Below, in pieces: positions 1 through 9,384 of a stretch of 64,000 nucleotides of DNA. Position numbers and translations under genes: made by a program. The notes beneath the pieces are model-generated. The model had not been told where the DNA came from. It made no database searches and worked only from the letters and a program-made list of their open reading frames with translations. Each line of letters opens with the position of its first letter. Position 1 is the first letter of the stretch. The stretch covers positions 1 through 64,000 of the forward strand of contig JAFVVQ010000010.1 in the NCBI GenBank assembly GCA_017502085.1, written 5' to 3'. This DNA comes from Clostridia bacterium. Its GTDB lineage: Bacteria; Bacillota; Clostridia; Oscillospirales; Acutalibacteraceae.

Positions 1-1085
1 AGGGCTACGCTGACTTCGAGGACTACGCTTCCATCGATAAGGCTCCCGAAGAGAAGGCTCGTGGTATCACGATCAACACCGCTCACGTTGAGTATCAGAC
101 CGACGCTCGTCACTATGCTCACGTTGACTGCCCCGGCCACGCTGACTATATCAAGAACATGATCACAGGTGCTGCACAGATGGACGGTGCTATCCTTGTT
201 ATCGCTTCAACAGACGGTCCCATGGCTCAGACTAAGGAACATCTTCTTCTTGCTCGTCAGGTTGGCGTTCCGAAGATCATCGTTTTCATGAACAAGGTTG
301 ACCAGGTTGACGACCCCGAACTTCTCGAGCTCGTTGAAATGGAAATCCGTGAAACACTTGCTGAGTACGGCTTCGACGAAGAAGCTCCCATCATCAAGGG
401 TTCAGCTCTCCAGGCTCTCAGCTATGAAGGCGGCGACACAAACGCTGACGTTCTTGCTCCCATCTGGGAACTCATGGCTGCAGTTGACGAATATATCCCC
501 ACACCCGACCGTAAGGCAGACCTTCCCTTCCTTATGCCCGTAGAAGACGTATTCACAATCACAGGCCGTGGTACAGTTGCTACAGGTAGAGTTGAAAGAG
601 GTCAGCTCAAAACTTCAGAAGAAATCGAAATCGTTGGTCTCTCCGACGAAAAGAGAAAGACTGTTGTTACAGGTATCGAAATGTTCCGCAAGATCCTCGA
701 CTATGCTGAGGCTGGCGACAACATCGGTGCTCTCCTTCGTGGTGTTCAGAGAACTGAGATCGAACGCGGTCAGGTTCTTTGCAAGCCCGGTTCAATCAAC
801 CCCCACACAAAGTTCAAGGGTCAGGTTTACGTTCTTACAAAGGAAGAAGGCGGCCGTCATACTCCCTTCTTCAACAACTACCGTCCTCAGTTCTACTTCA
901 GAACAACTGACGTTACAGGCGTAATCAGCCTTCCCGCTGGCACAGAAATGTGCATGCCCGGCGATAACGTTGATATGGACGTTGAACTCATCACTCCTAT
1001 CGCTATCGAAAAGGGTCTCCGCTTCGCTATCCGTGAAGGCGGCAGAACTGTTGGTTCAGGCGTTGTTATCGAAATCAACGAATAA
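1..1085 (+). CDS. tuf: Elongation factor Tu, 5' end cut off by window
   Basis: EF-Tu is the GTPase that delivers aminoacyl-tRNA to the ribosome. The reading frame is open from base 3, and the visible protein begins just before switch I ([13 protein letters not shown]), followed by DCPGHADY (G3) and NKVDQVDD (G4). Domains 2 and 3 are complete, ending in VVIEINE. By comparison with the E. coli protein about 38 N-terminal residues, including the P-loop, lie outside the window. Codon use is strongly biased, as expected for a very highly expressed gene. The stop is followed 18 bases later by a rho-independent terminator. The identity is certain; only the 5' end is missing. Confidence 0.98.
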   Translation, partial: GYADFEDYASIDKAPEEKARGITINTAHVEYQTDARHYAHVDCPGHADYIKNMITGAAQMDGAILVIASTDGPMAQTKEHLLLARQVGVPKIIVFMNKVDQVDDPELLELVEMEIRETLAEYGFDEEAPIIKGSALQALSYEGGDTNADVLAPIWELMAAVDEYIPTPDRKADLPFLMPVEDVFTITGRGTVATGRVERGQLKTSEEIEIVGLSDEKRKTVVTGIEMFRKILDYAEAGDNIGALLRGVQRTEIERGQVLCKPGSINPHTKFKGQVYVLTKEEGGRHTPFFNNYRPQFYFRTTDVTGVISLPAGTEMCMPGDNVDMDVELITPIAIEKGLRFAIREGGRTVGSGVVIEINE

Positions 1086-1103
1086 TTAAAAAATCCTTTT
1101 TTG

Positions 1104-1140
1104 GGGAGCTTCCGCAAGGTTGCTCCCTTTTTTGTTTTTT
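1104..1140 (+). terminator. Rho-independent terminator of tuf
   Basis: GGGAGC (1104-1109) pairs with GCTCCC (1122-1127) and is followed by a long T-rich run. It lies just downstream of the tuf stop codon. Confidence 0.85.
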
Positions 1141-1141
1141 A

Positions 1142-1170
1142 TTGCAATATTTTGAAAACGGCGCTATAAT
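1142..1170 (+). promoter_or_regulatory. Sigma-A-type promoter for the small membrane protein
   Basis: TTGCAA (1142-1147), a 17-base spacer and TATAAT (1165-1170) lie 23 bases before the start codon of the next gene. The AGGAGGAG ribosome site follows. Confidence 0.7.
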
Positions 1171-1193
1171 GAAACTGTAAAGGAGGAGATTGT

Positions 1194-1727
1194 ATGAGCG
1201 AAAACAGAGATGTTTTTAAAGCGGAACTTGAGGAATATAAAGAAATGACTCAATTCTCAAAGTCGGAACTTGGTATGAAGTGGTTTAGATTTCTCATTTA
1301 TTTTATATTATTTTTTGAAGCAGCAGAAAATCTGGCGCAGGCAGTATCGTTGATATTTAATTTCAAAAATGAGTATTTACAAGAACTTTTTGATTTGAAA
1401 TATTTTGACGGCGATATGAGAGCTTTCGGAATATTTTTCGGATTCATTTATCTGATACCTGCGGTCAGTGCCGTATATATAAGATTTGATCTTGCAAAAT
1501 TCAAAAAAGGATCGCCGACAAAATATATAGTCTTTGAGATATATTCGCAGATAATTACCTGGGTGTATTCTCTTTTAATAGAACTTTGCAAGCTTGAAGG
1601 CTTTCCTGTTACAACTCTTATCCGTGCATTTGTTGGTGTGACTGTCGGATGCGTTCTTGGCGGATTCGTATATATTTATCCAAACATTGTATATTTCAAA
1701 AACCGTAAGCATCTTTTCATAAATTAA
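1194..1727 (+). CDS. Hypothetical four-helix membrane protein
   Basis: This 177-residue protein matches no family I recognise. It has a charged N-terminus (about 30 residues) and four likely membrane segments, near residues 32-58, 80-100, 113-134 and 145-170. The first contains FLIYFILFF and the last GVTVGCVLGGFVYIYP. The start is supported by an AGGAGGAG ribosome site 6 bases upstream and a good promoter, and the gene is monocistronic between two terminators. No catalytic motif is visible. It is probably an integral membrane protein of unknown role. Confidence 0.8.
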   Translation: MSENRDVFKAELEEYKEMTQFSKSELGMKWFRFLIYFILFFEAAENLAQAVSLIFNFKNEYLQELFDLKYFDGDMRAFGIFFGFIYLIPAVSAVYIRFDLAKFKKGSPTKYIVFEIYSQIITWVYSLLIELCKLEGFPVTTLIRAFVGVTVGCVLGGFVYIYPNIVYFKNRKHLFIN

Positions 1728-1730
1728 AAC

Positions 1731-1776
1731 AACCCCTCTGAAACTTGTTCTTTCAGAGGGGTTATTCTTGTTTTTT
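1731..1776 (+). terminator. Bidirectional terminator between converging genes
   Basis: A 13-base stem (1731-1743 with 1751-1763, core CCCCTCTGAAA) is followed by a T run on the plus strand. A shorter T-rich run lies on the other side, so it can serve both the membrane protein gene and the leftward DUF4886 gene ending at 1779. Confidence 0.85.
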
Positions 1777-1778
1777 GA

Positions 1779-2528
1779 TTATTTCTTTCTTATACCTTCC
1801 TTGCAGGAAATATAAGAGCATATTTTAAGCATCTTTGTGATTTCCTCGCCGTAATCGGGGAGGGTAAAAGGATTGTCGACAACGCTTTCATTGAAAATTG
1901 TTTCATAGAAGCAGGCACTTGCAAGGAAGCACCCCATATCGTTGCCGTGAAAACCGTCAACTGTGAGTCTGTCGCCTATCGGCATCTGTCTTGCCGTCTG
2001 CCACGCTCTGCCCGAGGGGATGATTATATCGATATCAGCTTCCTCTGCGGCTTCAACATAGCATTCCGTCAATGCACGGTACATTTCGTCCTGATTGCGT
2101 CCGTAGGTAGCAAATGCGGGATGGTTTGCTCCTTTTTCATAGGCCCAGGTCTGATGAAGCATTATTTTTGCATTGGGTTGTACCATTCTGCAATATTCAA
2201 CAAGCTCGGAGAGATAAGGCGTGTAGCTTTCTCTGACGCCGCTGAGCGCACTGCATTGCTGAATGGTGATTACGTCCCACTCTTCGTCTTCAACCGCCTC
2301 GTGAAGCGCAACACCGTCAGGACGGCTCATTTCCGTCTCGAAGGGAAGATAGACCTCATAATCATAGACATCTTTCTCTTCGCGCCAGTTGTTCCAGTGC
2401 TGCTCGAGTGAGCAACCACCGATAAAAAGATTGCAGAGCAAAAGCTCCTTGCCGCCGGCTTTTGCGAGGTGGGGCAGAAATTTATGGGCATTGGTTGAAA
2501 AACTGTTGCCGATAGATAAAACGTTCAT
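1779..2528 (-). CDS. SGNH-fold hydrolase, DUF4886 family
   Basis: A cytoplasmic protein of 249 residues with the SGNH/GDSL layout: GNSFS near residue 7 supplies the putative Ser nucleophile, ITIQQCS lies in the middle, and VDGFHGND near residue 212 supplies the Asp-x-x-His pair. DUF4886 proteins are presumed esterases or deacetylases, often found in carbohydrate or envelope contexts. There is no signal peptide. The start has GGAGG nine bases upstream. It is the last gene of the leftward envelope operon, but a terminator-like hairpin separates it from the gene before it. The substrate is unknown; deacetylation of a glycan intermediate is a guess from context. Confidence 0.82.
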   Translation of the reverse strand: MNVLSIGNSFSTNAHKFLPHLAKAGGKELLLCNLFIGGCSLEQHWNNWREEKDVYDYEVYLPFETEMSRPDGVALHEAVEDEEWDVITIQQCSALSGVRESYTPYLSELVEYCRMVQPNAKIMLHQTWAYEKGANHPAFATYGRNQDEMYRALTECYVEAAEEADIDIIIPSGRAWQTARQMPIGDRLTVDGFHGNDMGCFLASACFYETIFNESVVDNPFTLPDYGEEITKMLKICSYISCKEGIRKK

Positions 2529-2548
2529 ATTGACCTCCGATAAAATAA

Positions 2549-2578
2549 GTCGGGTCGTTGCAGAAACATTGACCCGAC
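2549..2578 (-). terminator. Hairpin between the ligase gene and the DUF4886 gene
   Basis: A perfect 8-bp stem (GTCGGGTC with GACCCGAC, 14-base loop) lies on the leftward transcript 5 bases after the ligase stop. It is followed by TTATTTTA, a weak T-tract. Only about 20 bases remain before the DUF4886 start, which leaves no room for a separate promoter. Confidence 0.55.
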
Positions 2579-2583
2579 AAGAA

Positions 2584-3876
2584 TTAATTTTTCTTTTTGA
2601 GATACAGTGCGAAGACGGCCTGTGATAATCCGAGAATCATCATAAAATACTGTAACGGCTTGAATCCGTAGAAAAGGCAGTCTGTCATACCGCAGAGGAA
2701 AAATCCCATAACCGATGCAAGAAGTGTAACGGCGTATTCCTTCTGCTTTGCGCCTGATTTAATAAGCTTTACGATATTGAATGCAAATAAAATGAAAATT
2801 CCGGCAAGAAGAATCGGACCGACAATACCGTGCTCAACCCAGGCCTCAAGGAAGATATTGTGAGCGTGAGGCTGCTTGATTCCGTATGTATTGTGAAGCA
2901 TCTGACGTACGTTGTCAAAGCCTGTGCCGTAGCCGAGAATCGGTTTGTCTGCAATCATATCTCCGATTGCATCGTAGAGGACTTTTCTTGTGTTGACGGA
3001 AATATCCTTGCTGCTCAGAAGGGTCAGCAGACGCTTGACTGTGCCGTTGAATACAATGAGAATTCCGCAGGCACTGACACCGCCGATTGCGAGCAGACTG
3101 AGGAGCTTTTTGCCGCCGTGAAGCAGGAGAACGGCAAAAACAAGAACGGAAAAAATATAGGGACCTCTTGAATAAGAGCACGCAATACCGCCAAGACTTG
3201 CAACGAGGCAGATGAGTCCGAGAAGACGTTGTTTTTTATTTTTGAAACAAAGAAAAACATGTGCTGCAAAAGGGAAAAGCATAATTTCCGCCGTTGCAAA
3301 GAAAAGGGGATTGGAATATGTACCGCAAGCCCTCGTGAGAAATGAGTGGAAGGTTGTAGAACCCATTTTTTCTTTGATAAATTCAGGCAGAAAAATAACG
3401 AGCTTTTCGACTCCGAAGTCGATGAATCGCCAGAAGGGATTGAAATATCGGCTGAAATCTTCGTCAAGATGGTAGAGTACCATCTGACCAACGCCGATGC
3501 ATCCGGCAATACCCGCACAGAGTGAACCGCAGAATATCAGACGGTCAACGGCTTCTTCGCTGTCAACGGTTTCGGTGAAGAGATAGTATCCGCCGAACAT
3601 AAGCGACCACAGACCGAGACTTGCAACCGATGAAATAATCGAAGAGGTCCATAACGATGCAACAAGCATCCATGCGATATAAATGAGAATGCTGATGCCG
3701 AGATCGCCGAATTTCGGCTTGGATTTTGTTCTGATGCGATTTATCAACACAAGAACAAAACCGATTGCGGTGAAAAACGGAGCTACGTATTCGGGCGTAA
3801 GACCCGCAAACAGAAACGCTGCGGGGGCAAGATACTGAAGCTTATCTTCTTTTTGGCGGATGAGTGTTTCAGTCAT
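2584..3876 (-). CDS. O-antigen ligase/polymerase-like membrane protein
   Basis: The 430-residue protein has about ten hydrophobic segments and a large loop before the C-terminal helices, containing LGYGTGFDNVRQ and HAHNIFLEAWVEHGIVG. That is the hallmark of the Wzy_C (O-antigen ligase/polymerase) family, which joins or polymerises lipid-linked glycans at the outer face of the membrane. The ATG at 3876 is preferred to one 12 codons upstream because AAAGGAGG lies 4-11 bases before it. It overlaps the end of the VTT gene by 8 bases, so the two are translationally coupled. In a Gram-positive it would act on a teichuronic-type, capsular or other wall polysaccharide (inference). Confidence 0.85.
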   Translation of the reverse strand: MTETLIRQKEDKLQYLAPAAFLFAGLTPEYVAPFFTAIGFVLVLINRIRTKSKPKFGDLGISILIYIAWMLVASLWTSSIISSVASLGLWSLMFGGYYLFTETVDSEEAVDRLIFCGSLCAGIAGCIGVGQMVLYHLDEDFSRYFNPFWRFIDFGVEKLVIFLPEFIKEKMGSTTFHSFLTRACGTYSNPLFFATAEIMLFPFAAHVFLCFKNKKQRLLGLICLVASLGGIACSYSRGPYIFSVLVFAVLLLHGGKKLLSLLAIGGVSACGILIVFNGTVKRLLTLLSSKDISVNTRKVLYDAIGDMIADKPILGYGTGFDNVRQMLHNTYGIKQPHAHNIFLEAWVEHGIVGPILLAGIFILFAFNIVKLIKSGAKQKEYAVTLLASVMGFFLCGMTDCLFYGFKPLQYFMMILGLSQAVFALYLKKKN

Positions 3877-4636
3877 GGCGGTCCTCCTTTCCGCAATCGT
3901 CATTAGTTTCATTTTTCTTTTCTTTGGCGGCGGATATTTTATTATAAATCAGCGAACAGATGACGCTGAGTATACCCGTTGCCGCAAAAATAATAATTGC
4001 AAGGGTGTAGTTTTTGTTAAGGATTTCCTGACCGCACCACGTGGACGAGATGATTGAAGGAATACGTGCGATTCCCGTTATAAGCAAAAACTTTCTCATA
4101 TCGAGTTTCGTGAGTCCCGCAGCATAAGTCAGCACGTCTTTCGGAGTGCCGGGAATAAGATAGATAAAGAAAAGAGTATAATAAACCTTTTTTTCATTCC
4201 TGAGAAATCCGAGCGATTCAATTTTTTCAATCGGAATGAATGCGCTGACAAGCTTTCTGCCGAAAAACTTCGTGAGGGCAATGATGACAAGGGAGCCTAT
4301 CATTGTGCCGAGCATACAGAGTGCAAGTCCGCCCCACGTACCGTAGAGCAAGCCTGAACCGATTTCGAGCGGTTCAGCGGGAATGATTTTGATAACGGTC
4401 TGAAATGCTCTGATTGCAACAAAAGCCCATCTGTCAAATCCCCTGAACTGTGAAAGAAATGCTTTCAGACTTTCAGGGTCTCCAAAAATCTGATAGAGTT
4501 CTTTGCCGTATCTTAAATAAAAATATGCGAATAATCCGAGCATTATCAGACAAGCGATAACAGCTCCTGCACGTTGCAGAAGCTGAACTTTGCGCTGATA
4601 ATTTTTTTCGGAATCAGATGTCTTTGTTTTTTTCAT
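3869..4636 (-). CDS. VTT-domain (TVP38/TMEM64, DedA-like) membrane protein
   Basis: A 255-residue multi-span protein with the VTT/SNARE-associated core: EIGSGLLYGTWGGLALCMLGTMIGS, the FGRKLV segment and LIPGTPKDVLTYAAGLTKL. Members of this superfamily include lipid scramblase/flippase-like proteins, and recent work links DedA members to recycling of undecaprenyl phosphate, so a lipid-carrier role would fit this operon. The start MKKTKTSDSE at 4636 has GGAG eight bases upstream; a longer frame has no ribosome site. It overlaps the glycosyltransferase upstream by 23 bases and the ligase downstream by 8. Confidence 0.85.
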   Translation of the reverse strand: MKKTKTSDSEKNYQRKVQLLQRAGAVIACLIMLGLFAYFYLRYGKELYQIFGDPESLKAFLSQFRGFDRWAFVAIRAFQTVIKIIPAEPLEIGSGLLYGTWGGLALCMLGTMIGSLVIIALTKFFGRKLVSAFIPIEKIESLGFLRNEKKVYYTLFFIYLIPGTPKDVLTYAAGLTKLDMRKFLLITGIARIPSIISSTWCGQEILNKNYTLAIIIFAATGILSVICSLIYNKISAAKEKKNETNDDCGKEDRHD

Positions 4637-5426
4637 AGAAATCTCCGAGGTTGCCTTTATAATCAGGCTCGTTCCAGGGCTTGTTTTTGCCGTTGAAATG
4701 GATGATTGCAGTATTCTTGCGCACCCAATCAAGGTTTATACGGTTTCGGTCTGCCGATTTCCGCGAAAAATGTTTGAGTGTTTTTTCGTCAAGGTTATAT
4801 ATTCTTTCATCCGTGCAGAGCATTTTATCCGAAAACAGAACGTTTATTACATCCTGATCGGCAAGAAAAAGAATGCGGATGTTTTTTTGGATGAATGCGA
4901 GTATTTGCTTGACGGTAACAGTTTCTCTCCATTTTTTCAGATCAATGAGAAGAATACCCGCGTTAATGTATCTTCGACCCTTTTTCGGCTTTATACCGAG
5001 TCGGCACAGATTGACAAATTCGTTGAAATTATAGAGATGACCCGAGCCTGCAAGAACGTTGCCTTTGAGATCGGTGTTATAATAATCCGAAAGGTCTTTG
5101 TTTATGACGATGTCAGGGTCAAGATAAAGCAGTCTGTCAACGCTTTCGGGAATTATATCGCCGATAAGCAGACGGTAATAAGTTGCTTTACTGAGTCTGT
5201 CAAGCACAGGTGCTCCCGAAAAGATGTTTTCATCAACGGGCACACGGTGAATCCTTGCGTCAAGATTGCCCAGAGCCTTGCGCATCAGGGCAAAATCCTC
5301 CTCCGTGAGCGAAGAATATGCAACGTAAATGTCAAAACTGTTGCCGTTATTCGTTGAGGCAAGAGATTTGAACATAACGCAAAGAGGGTGTATATAATTT
5401 GAGTCGAGTGAAACAAATATATTCAT
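4614..5426 (-). CDS. Glycosyltransferase family 8 (LgtC-like)
   Basis: The 270-residue enzyme begins MNIFVSLDSNYIHPL, the usual GT8 start. It carries a D-x-D metal-binding motif in LLYLDPDIVINKD near residue 105 and LADQDVINVLF near residue 190, and ends with IHFNGKNKPW. GT8 enzymes are retaining transferases using UDP-galactose or UDP-glucose. It is the first gene of a leftward operon with the VTT protein and the ligase-like protein, suggesting synthesis of a surface glycan. The ribosome site before 5426 is weak; an ATG at 5441 in frame is an alternative start. A sigma-A promoter lies 65-93 bases upstream. Confidence 0.88.
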   Translation of the reverse strand: MNIFVSLDSNYIHPLCVMFKSLASTNNGNSFDIYVAYSSLTEEDFALMRKALGNLDARIHRVPVDENIFSGAPVLDRLSKATYYRLLIGDIIPESVDRLLYLDPDIVINKDLSDYYNTDLKGNVLAGSGHLYNFNEFVNLCRLGIKPKKGRRYINAGILLIDLKKWRETVTVKQILAFIQKNIRILFLADQDVINVLFSDKMLCTDERIYNLDEKTLKHFSRKSADRNRINLDWVRKNTAIIHFNGKNKPWNEPDYKGNLGDFYEKNKDI

Positions 5427-5490
5427 AGAAAATCCAATCATTGCGCAGAGCGCAGTTAATATAGCGAATATTTCTGTATAATTAATATAT

Positions 5491-5519
5491 ATTATATCAA
5501 TAAGAATATTTAAAGTCAA
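5491..5519 (-). promoter_or_regulatory. Sigma-A-type promoter of the envelope operon
   Basis: Read leftward: TTGACT (5514-5519), a 17-base spacer and TATAAT (5491-5496), in an AT-rich region upstream of the GT8 gene. Confidence 0.7.
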
Positions 5520-5604
5520 TAAATATTAAATCATTATAAACACATTGTAAACAACAGACCGAAGGAAAAAATTGTGACATTATTGTTAATTTTAGGAAAA
5601 GCAC

Positions 5605-5633
5605 TTGACACTTTCCTGTAAAGGGTCTAAAAT
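5605..5633 (+). promoter_or_regulatory. Sigma-A promoter of groESL
   Basis: A consensus TTGACA (5605-5610), a 17-base spacer and TAAAAT (5628-5633). The expected transcription start falls at the edge of the CIRCE operator just downstream. Confidence 0.9.
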
Positions 5634-5638
5634 ACAAA

Positions 5639-5665
5639 TTAGCACTCGGAGACAAAGAGTGCTAA
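5639..5665 (+). promoter_or_regulatory. CIRCE operator (HrcA binding site)
   Basis: A perfect inverted repeat, TTAGCACTC, nine bases, then GAGTGCTAA, matches the CIRCE consensus exactly. It sits directly after the groESL -10 box. HrcA is known to repress heat-shock operons from this site; hrcA itself is not in the window. Confidence 0.97.
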
Positions 5666-5698
5666 CACAAATTGCATATTTTTTTGGAGGTAATAGAT

Positions 5699-7640
<1,942 letters not shown>

Positions 7641-7654
7641 TTTCAAAAGGTCAG

Positions 7655-7691
7655 GCGCATCATCTTCACGGTGGTGCGCTTTATTTTTTTT
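7655..7691 (+). terminator. Terminator of groESL
   Basis: GCGCATCAT (7655-7663) pairs with GTGGTGCGC (7671-7679), allowing G-U pairs, and is followed by a T-rich run. Confidence 0.85.
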
Positions 7692-7742
7692 GCATATGTG
7701 TGATAATTTACCGAATGTTAATAATTTACTTGCCGTATTGAT

Positions 7743-7771
7743 TTGACAAAAGTGTTTTTTTGTGTTAAAAT
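7743..7771 (+). promoter_or_regulatory. Sigma-A promoter for the secreted PPC-like protein
   Basis: TTGACA (7743-7748), a 17-base spacer and TAAAAT (7766-7771), about 50 bases before the start codon. Confidence 0.8.
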
Positions 7772-7820
7772 CCAAATATCAATCGGCATTTTTAATTTCT
7801 ATAAAACAGGAGGACAAAAA

Positions 7821-9197
7821 ATGAAAAAAGTTAAGTCATTTCTTGCAGTAATTATGGCTCTTATCGTCAGCATGAGTTTTGCTTCAGTTGCTTTCGCTGC
7901 TGACGTTGCAGAGGCTGATGCAACAAACGGTGTTGTTACAGGCGCAGATGCATTTGTCGTCGGCGACAGTGTAACAGGCAAAATCAACAGTGCAGAGGAT
8001 GTTGACTATTTCACATTCACACTTGCCAAGGCAGGTCTTCTGACAGTTACTCTCGAGCACGCTGCAAAGGCAGAAGCAATCGGCACATATTTCACAGTTG
8101 AAATCCTTGATGAAACAGAAAAGGCTGTTGCGTCATTCACTGTTGCAGCTAACGCAGCAAAGGTTTCATCTCCCGCTTTCGGTGCTGCCGCAGGCAAGTA
8201 TTTTGTTAAAATCACAAAGGGCTCGGTTGTTGATACAACAGTTGAGTACAAGCTTACTGCTGCTGTAAATGAAAATGCTCTTTGCGAATACGAATCAAAC
8301 GATACCCGTGAAAAGGCAACAAAGATTGAACTTTCATCAACAGTTTCACTCAAGAAGTACACAGGTACTATTCCCGCAGGTGCAACAGACGTTGACTACT
8401 ATAAGTTCAGTATTGCAAAGCCCGGTTACCTCTACATCTTCGTTGAAAACGATGCGAACTTCAAGGGCAGCTATGCAGTTGAGGTTGAGACTTATACTGA
8501 AGGCAACAACGGTATGGCTGAATGGAAGAAGTTCGGCAAGTTCGAGGTTTCCAAGGACGATGCAACCGTCAAGAGTCCCAGTATCGGCGTTACAGGCGAT
8601 TCTGATTATTATATTTCTGTAACAGGTACAGAGGGCGGCTATAATCTTTACGTTGTTTTCGTTGAAGATAAGCAGTCGGAAGCTGAATATAATGATGCGA
8701 TTGCTTTTGCAACCGAACTTTCAGAAGGCGGTCTTATCTACGGTTCCGCTTTTGATAAAAACGATGCAGACTTCTACGCAATCAAGGTTGCCGAAAAGAC
8801 AAAGTATACCGTTAAGGTTACTGCAGACCCCAAGACTGTTACTGCTGACGGTCAGTGGAAGGTAACTGTTTTCAATGCAAAGAATGAAGTCGTTACAGGT
8901 CCCGTAAGTGCAACAAAAGCAAAGGCTGCCGAGGTTGCAATTGCAGGTCTTGAAGCCGGTACATATTATGTTAAGGTTGAGGGCGGCGACATCCTCAACA
9001 CCAACATCTACACAATTGAGTTTGTGAACGGCGGTGCAGATACAGACAATATGTCTTTCAAGGAGCTTCTCGGCAACATCAAGTGGAAGACCTTCCTTGA
9101 TAACTTTGCAGGTTGGATCGGCCAGGTTAATATCGGTAAGATTGTTAAGGAAGTAGTTGCAAGTATCGTAGCGCTCTTCTCATCAATGGGCAAATAA
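7821..9197 (+). CDS. Secreted protein with PPC-like domains
   Basis: A 458-residue exported protein. A signal peptide (MKKVKSFLAV to SVAFAADV) is cleaved near residue 31. Three similar beta-rich units follow, each with a D-x-D-Y/F-Y/F motif (DVDYFTF, DVDYYKF, DADFYAI) and a late AGTYYVKV-type strand. This is the pattern of pre-peptidase C-terminal (PPC) domains, which are usually attached to secreted enzymes; here no enzyme domain is present. The last ~45 residues form an amphipathic or hydrophobic tail (IGKIVKEVVASIVALF) without an LPXTG motif. The start has AGGAGGA eight bases upstream. The function is unknown; surface binding or adhesion is a guess. Confidence 0.8.
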   Translation: MKKVKSFLAVIMALIVSMSFASVAFAADVAEADATNGVVTGADAFVVGDSVTGKINSAEDVDYFTFTLAKAGLLTVTLEHAAKAEAIGTYFTVEILDETEKAVASFTVAANAAKVSSPAFGAAAGKYFVKITKGSVVDTTVEYKLTAAVNENALCEYESNDTREKATKIELSSTVSLKKYTGTIPAGATDVDYYKFSIAKPGYLYIFVENDANFKGSYAVEVETYTEGNNGMAEWKKFGKFEVSKDDATVKSPSIGVTGDSDYYISVTGTEGGYNLYVVFVEDKQSEAEYNDAIAFATELSEGGLIYGSAFDKNDADFYAIKVAEKTKYTVKVTADPKTVTADGQWKVTVFNAKNEVVTGPVSATKAKAAEVAIAGLEAGTYYVKVEGGDILNTNIYTIEFVNGGADTDNMSFKELLGNIKWKTFLDNFAGWIGQVNIGKIVKEVVASIVALFSSMGK

Positions 9198-9271
9198 TAT
9201 CCCGTTTCCCGAATGAAATCGGGGTGGGGACGATACCCACTCGGTAACACCGATATCAATCAGTTTATCAG
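9198..9271 (+). other. Structured 3' untranslated region before a terminator
   Basis: This GC-rich stretch contains nested inverted repeats. ATCGG near 9221 can pair with CCGAT near 9250, enclosing GTGGG/CCCAC and CGGT/ACCG stems. It leads into the terminator at 9272. I could not assign it to a known RNA class. Confidence 0.35.
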
Positions 9272-9314
9272 CGGCGTATTATCAGGAGAACCCTTGGTAA
9301 TGCGCCGTCTTTTT
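9272..9314 (+). terminator. Terminator after the PPC-like gene
   Basis: CGGCGTATTA (9272-9281) pairs with TAATGCGCCG (9298-9307), allowing a G-U pair, followed by TCTTTTT. Confidence 0.85.
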
Positions 9315-9362
9315 ATAAAAAATATCTGCGGCATCCGATGAAAAGCGTCGGAGCAAGACCGC

Positions 9363-9384
9363 TGTAAAGGGGATTTGCTTTACA
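9363..9384 (+). promoter_or_regulatory. Hairpin abutting the phosphoesterase start codon
   Basis: TGTAAAG (9363-9369), an 8-base loop and CTTTACA (9378-9384) end exactly at the ATG at 9385. The only purine-rich ribosome-site candidate (AAAGGGG, 9366-9372) lies partly in the 5' arm, so folding could limit translation. Just upstream, 9330-9362 forms another stem-loop (CCGATG with CGTCGG). Confidence 0.45.

Noticed and set aside
9320-9384. Cobalamin (B12) riboswitch
   Set aside because: Short stretches such as GACCGCTGTAA recall the riboswitch core, but the conserved CCCGCCACUG block and a proper B12 box are not both present and the element is too short. The gene is also not a cobalamin gene.
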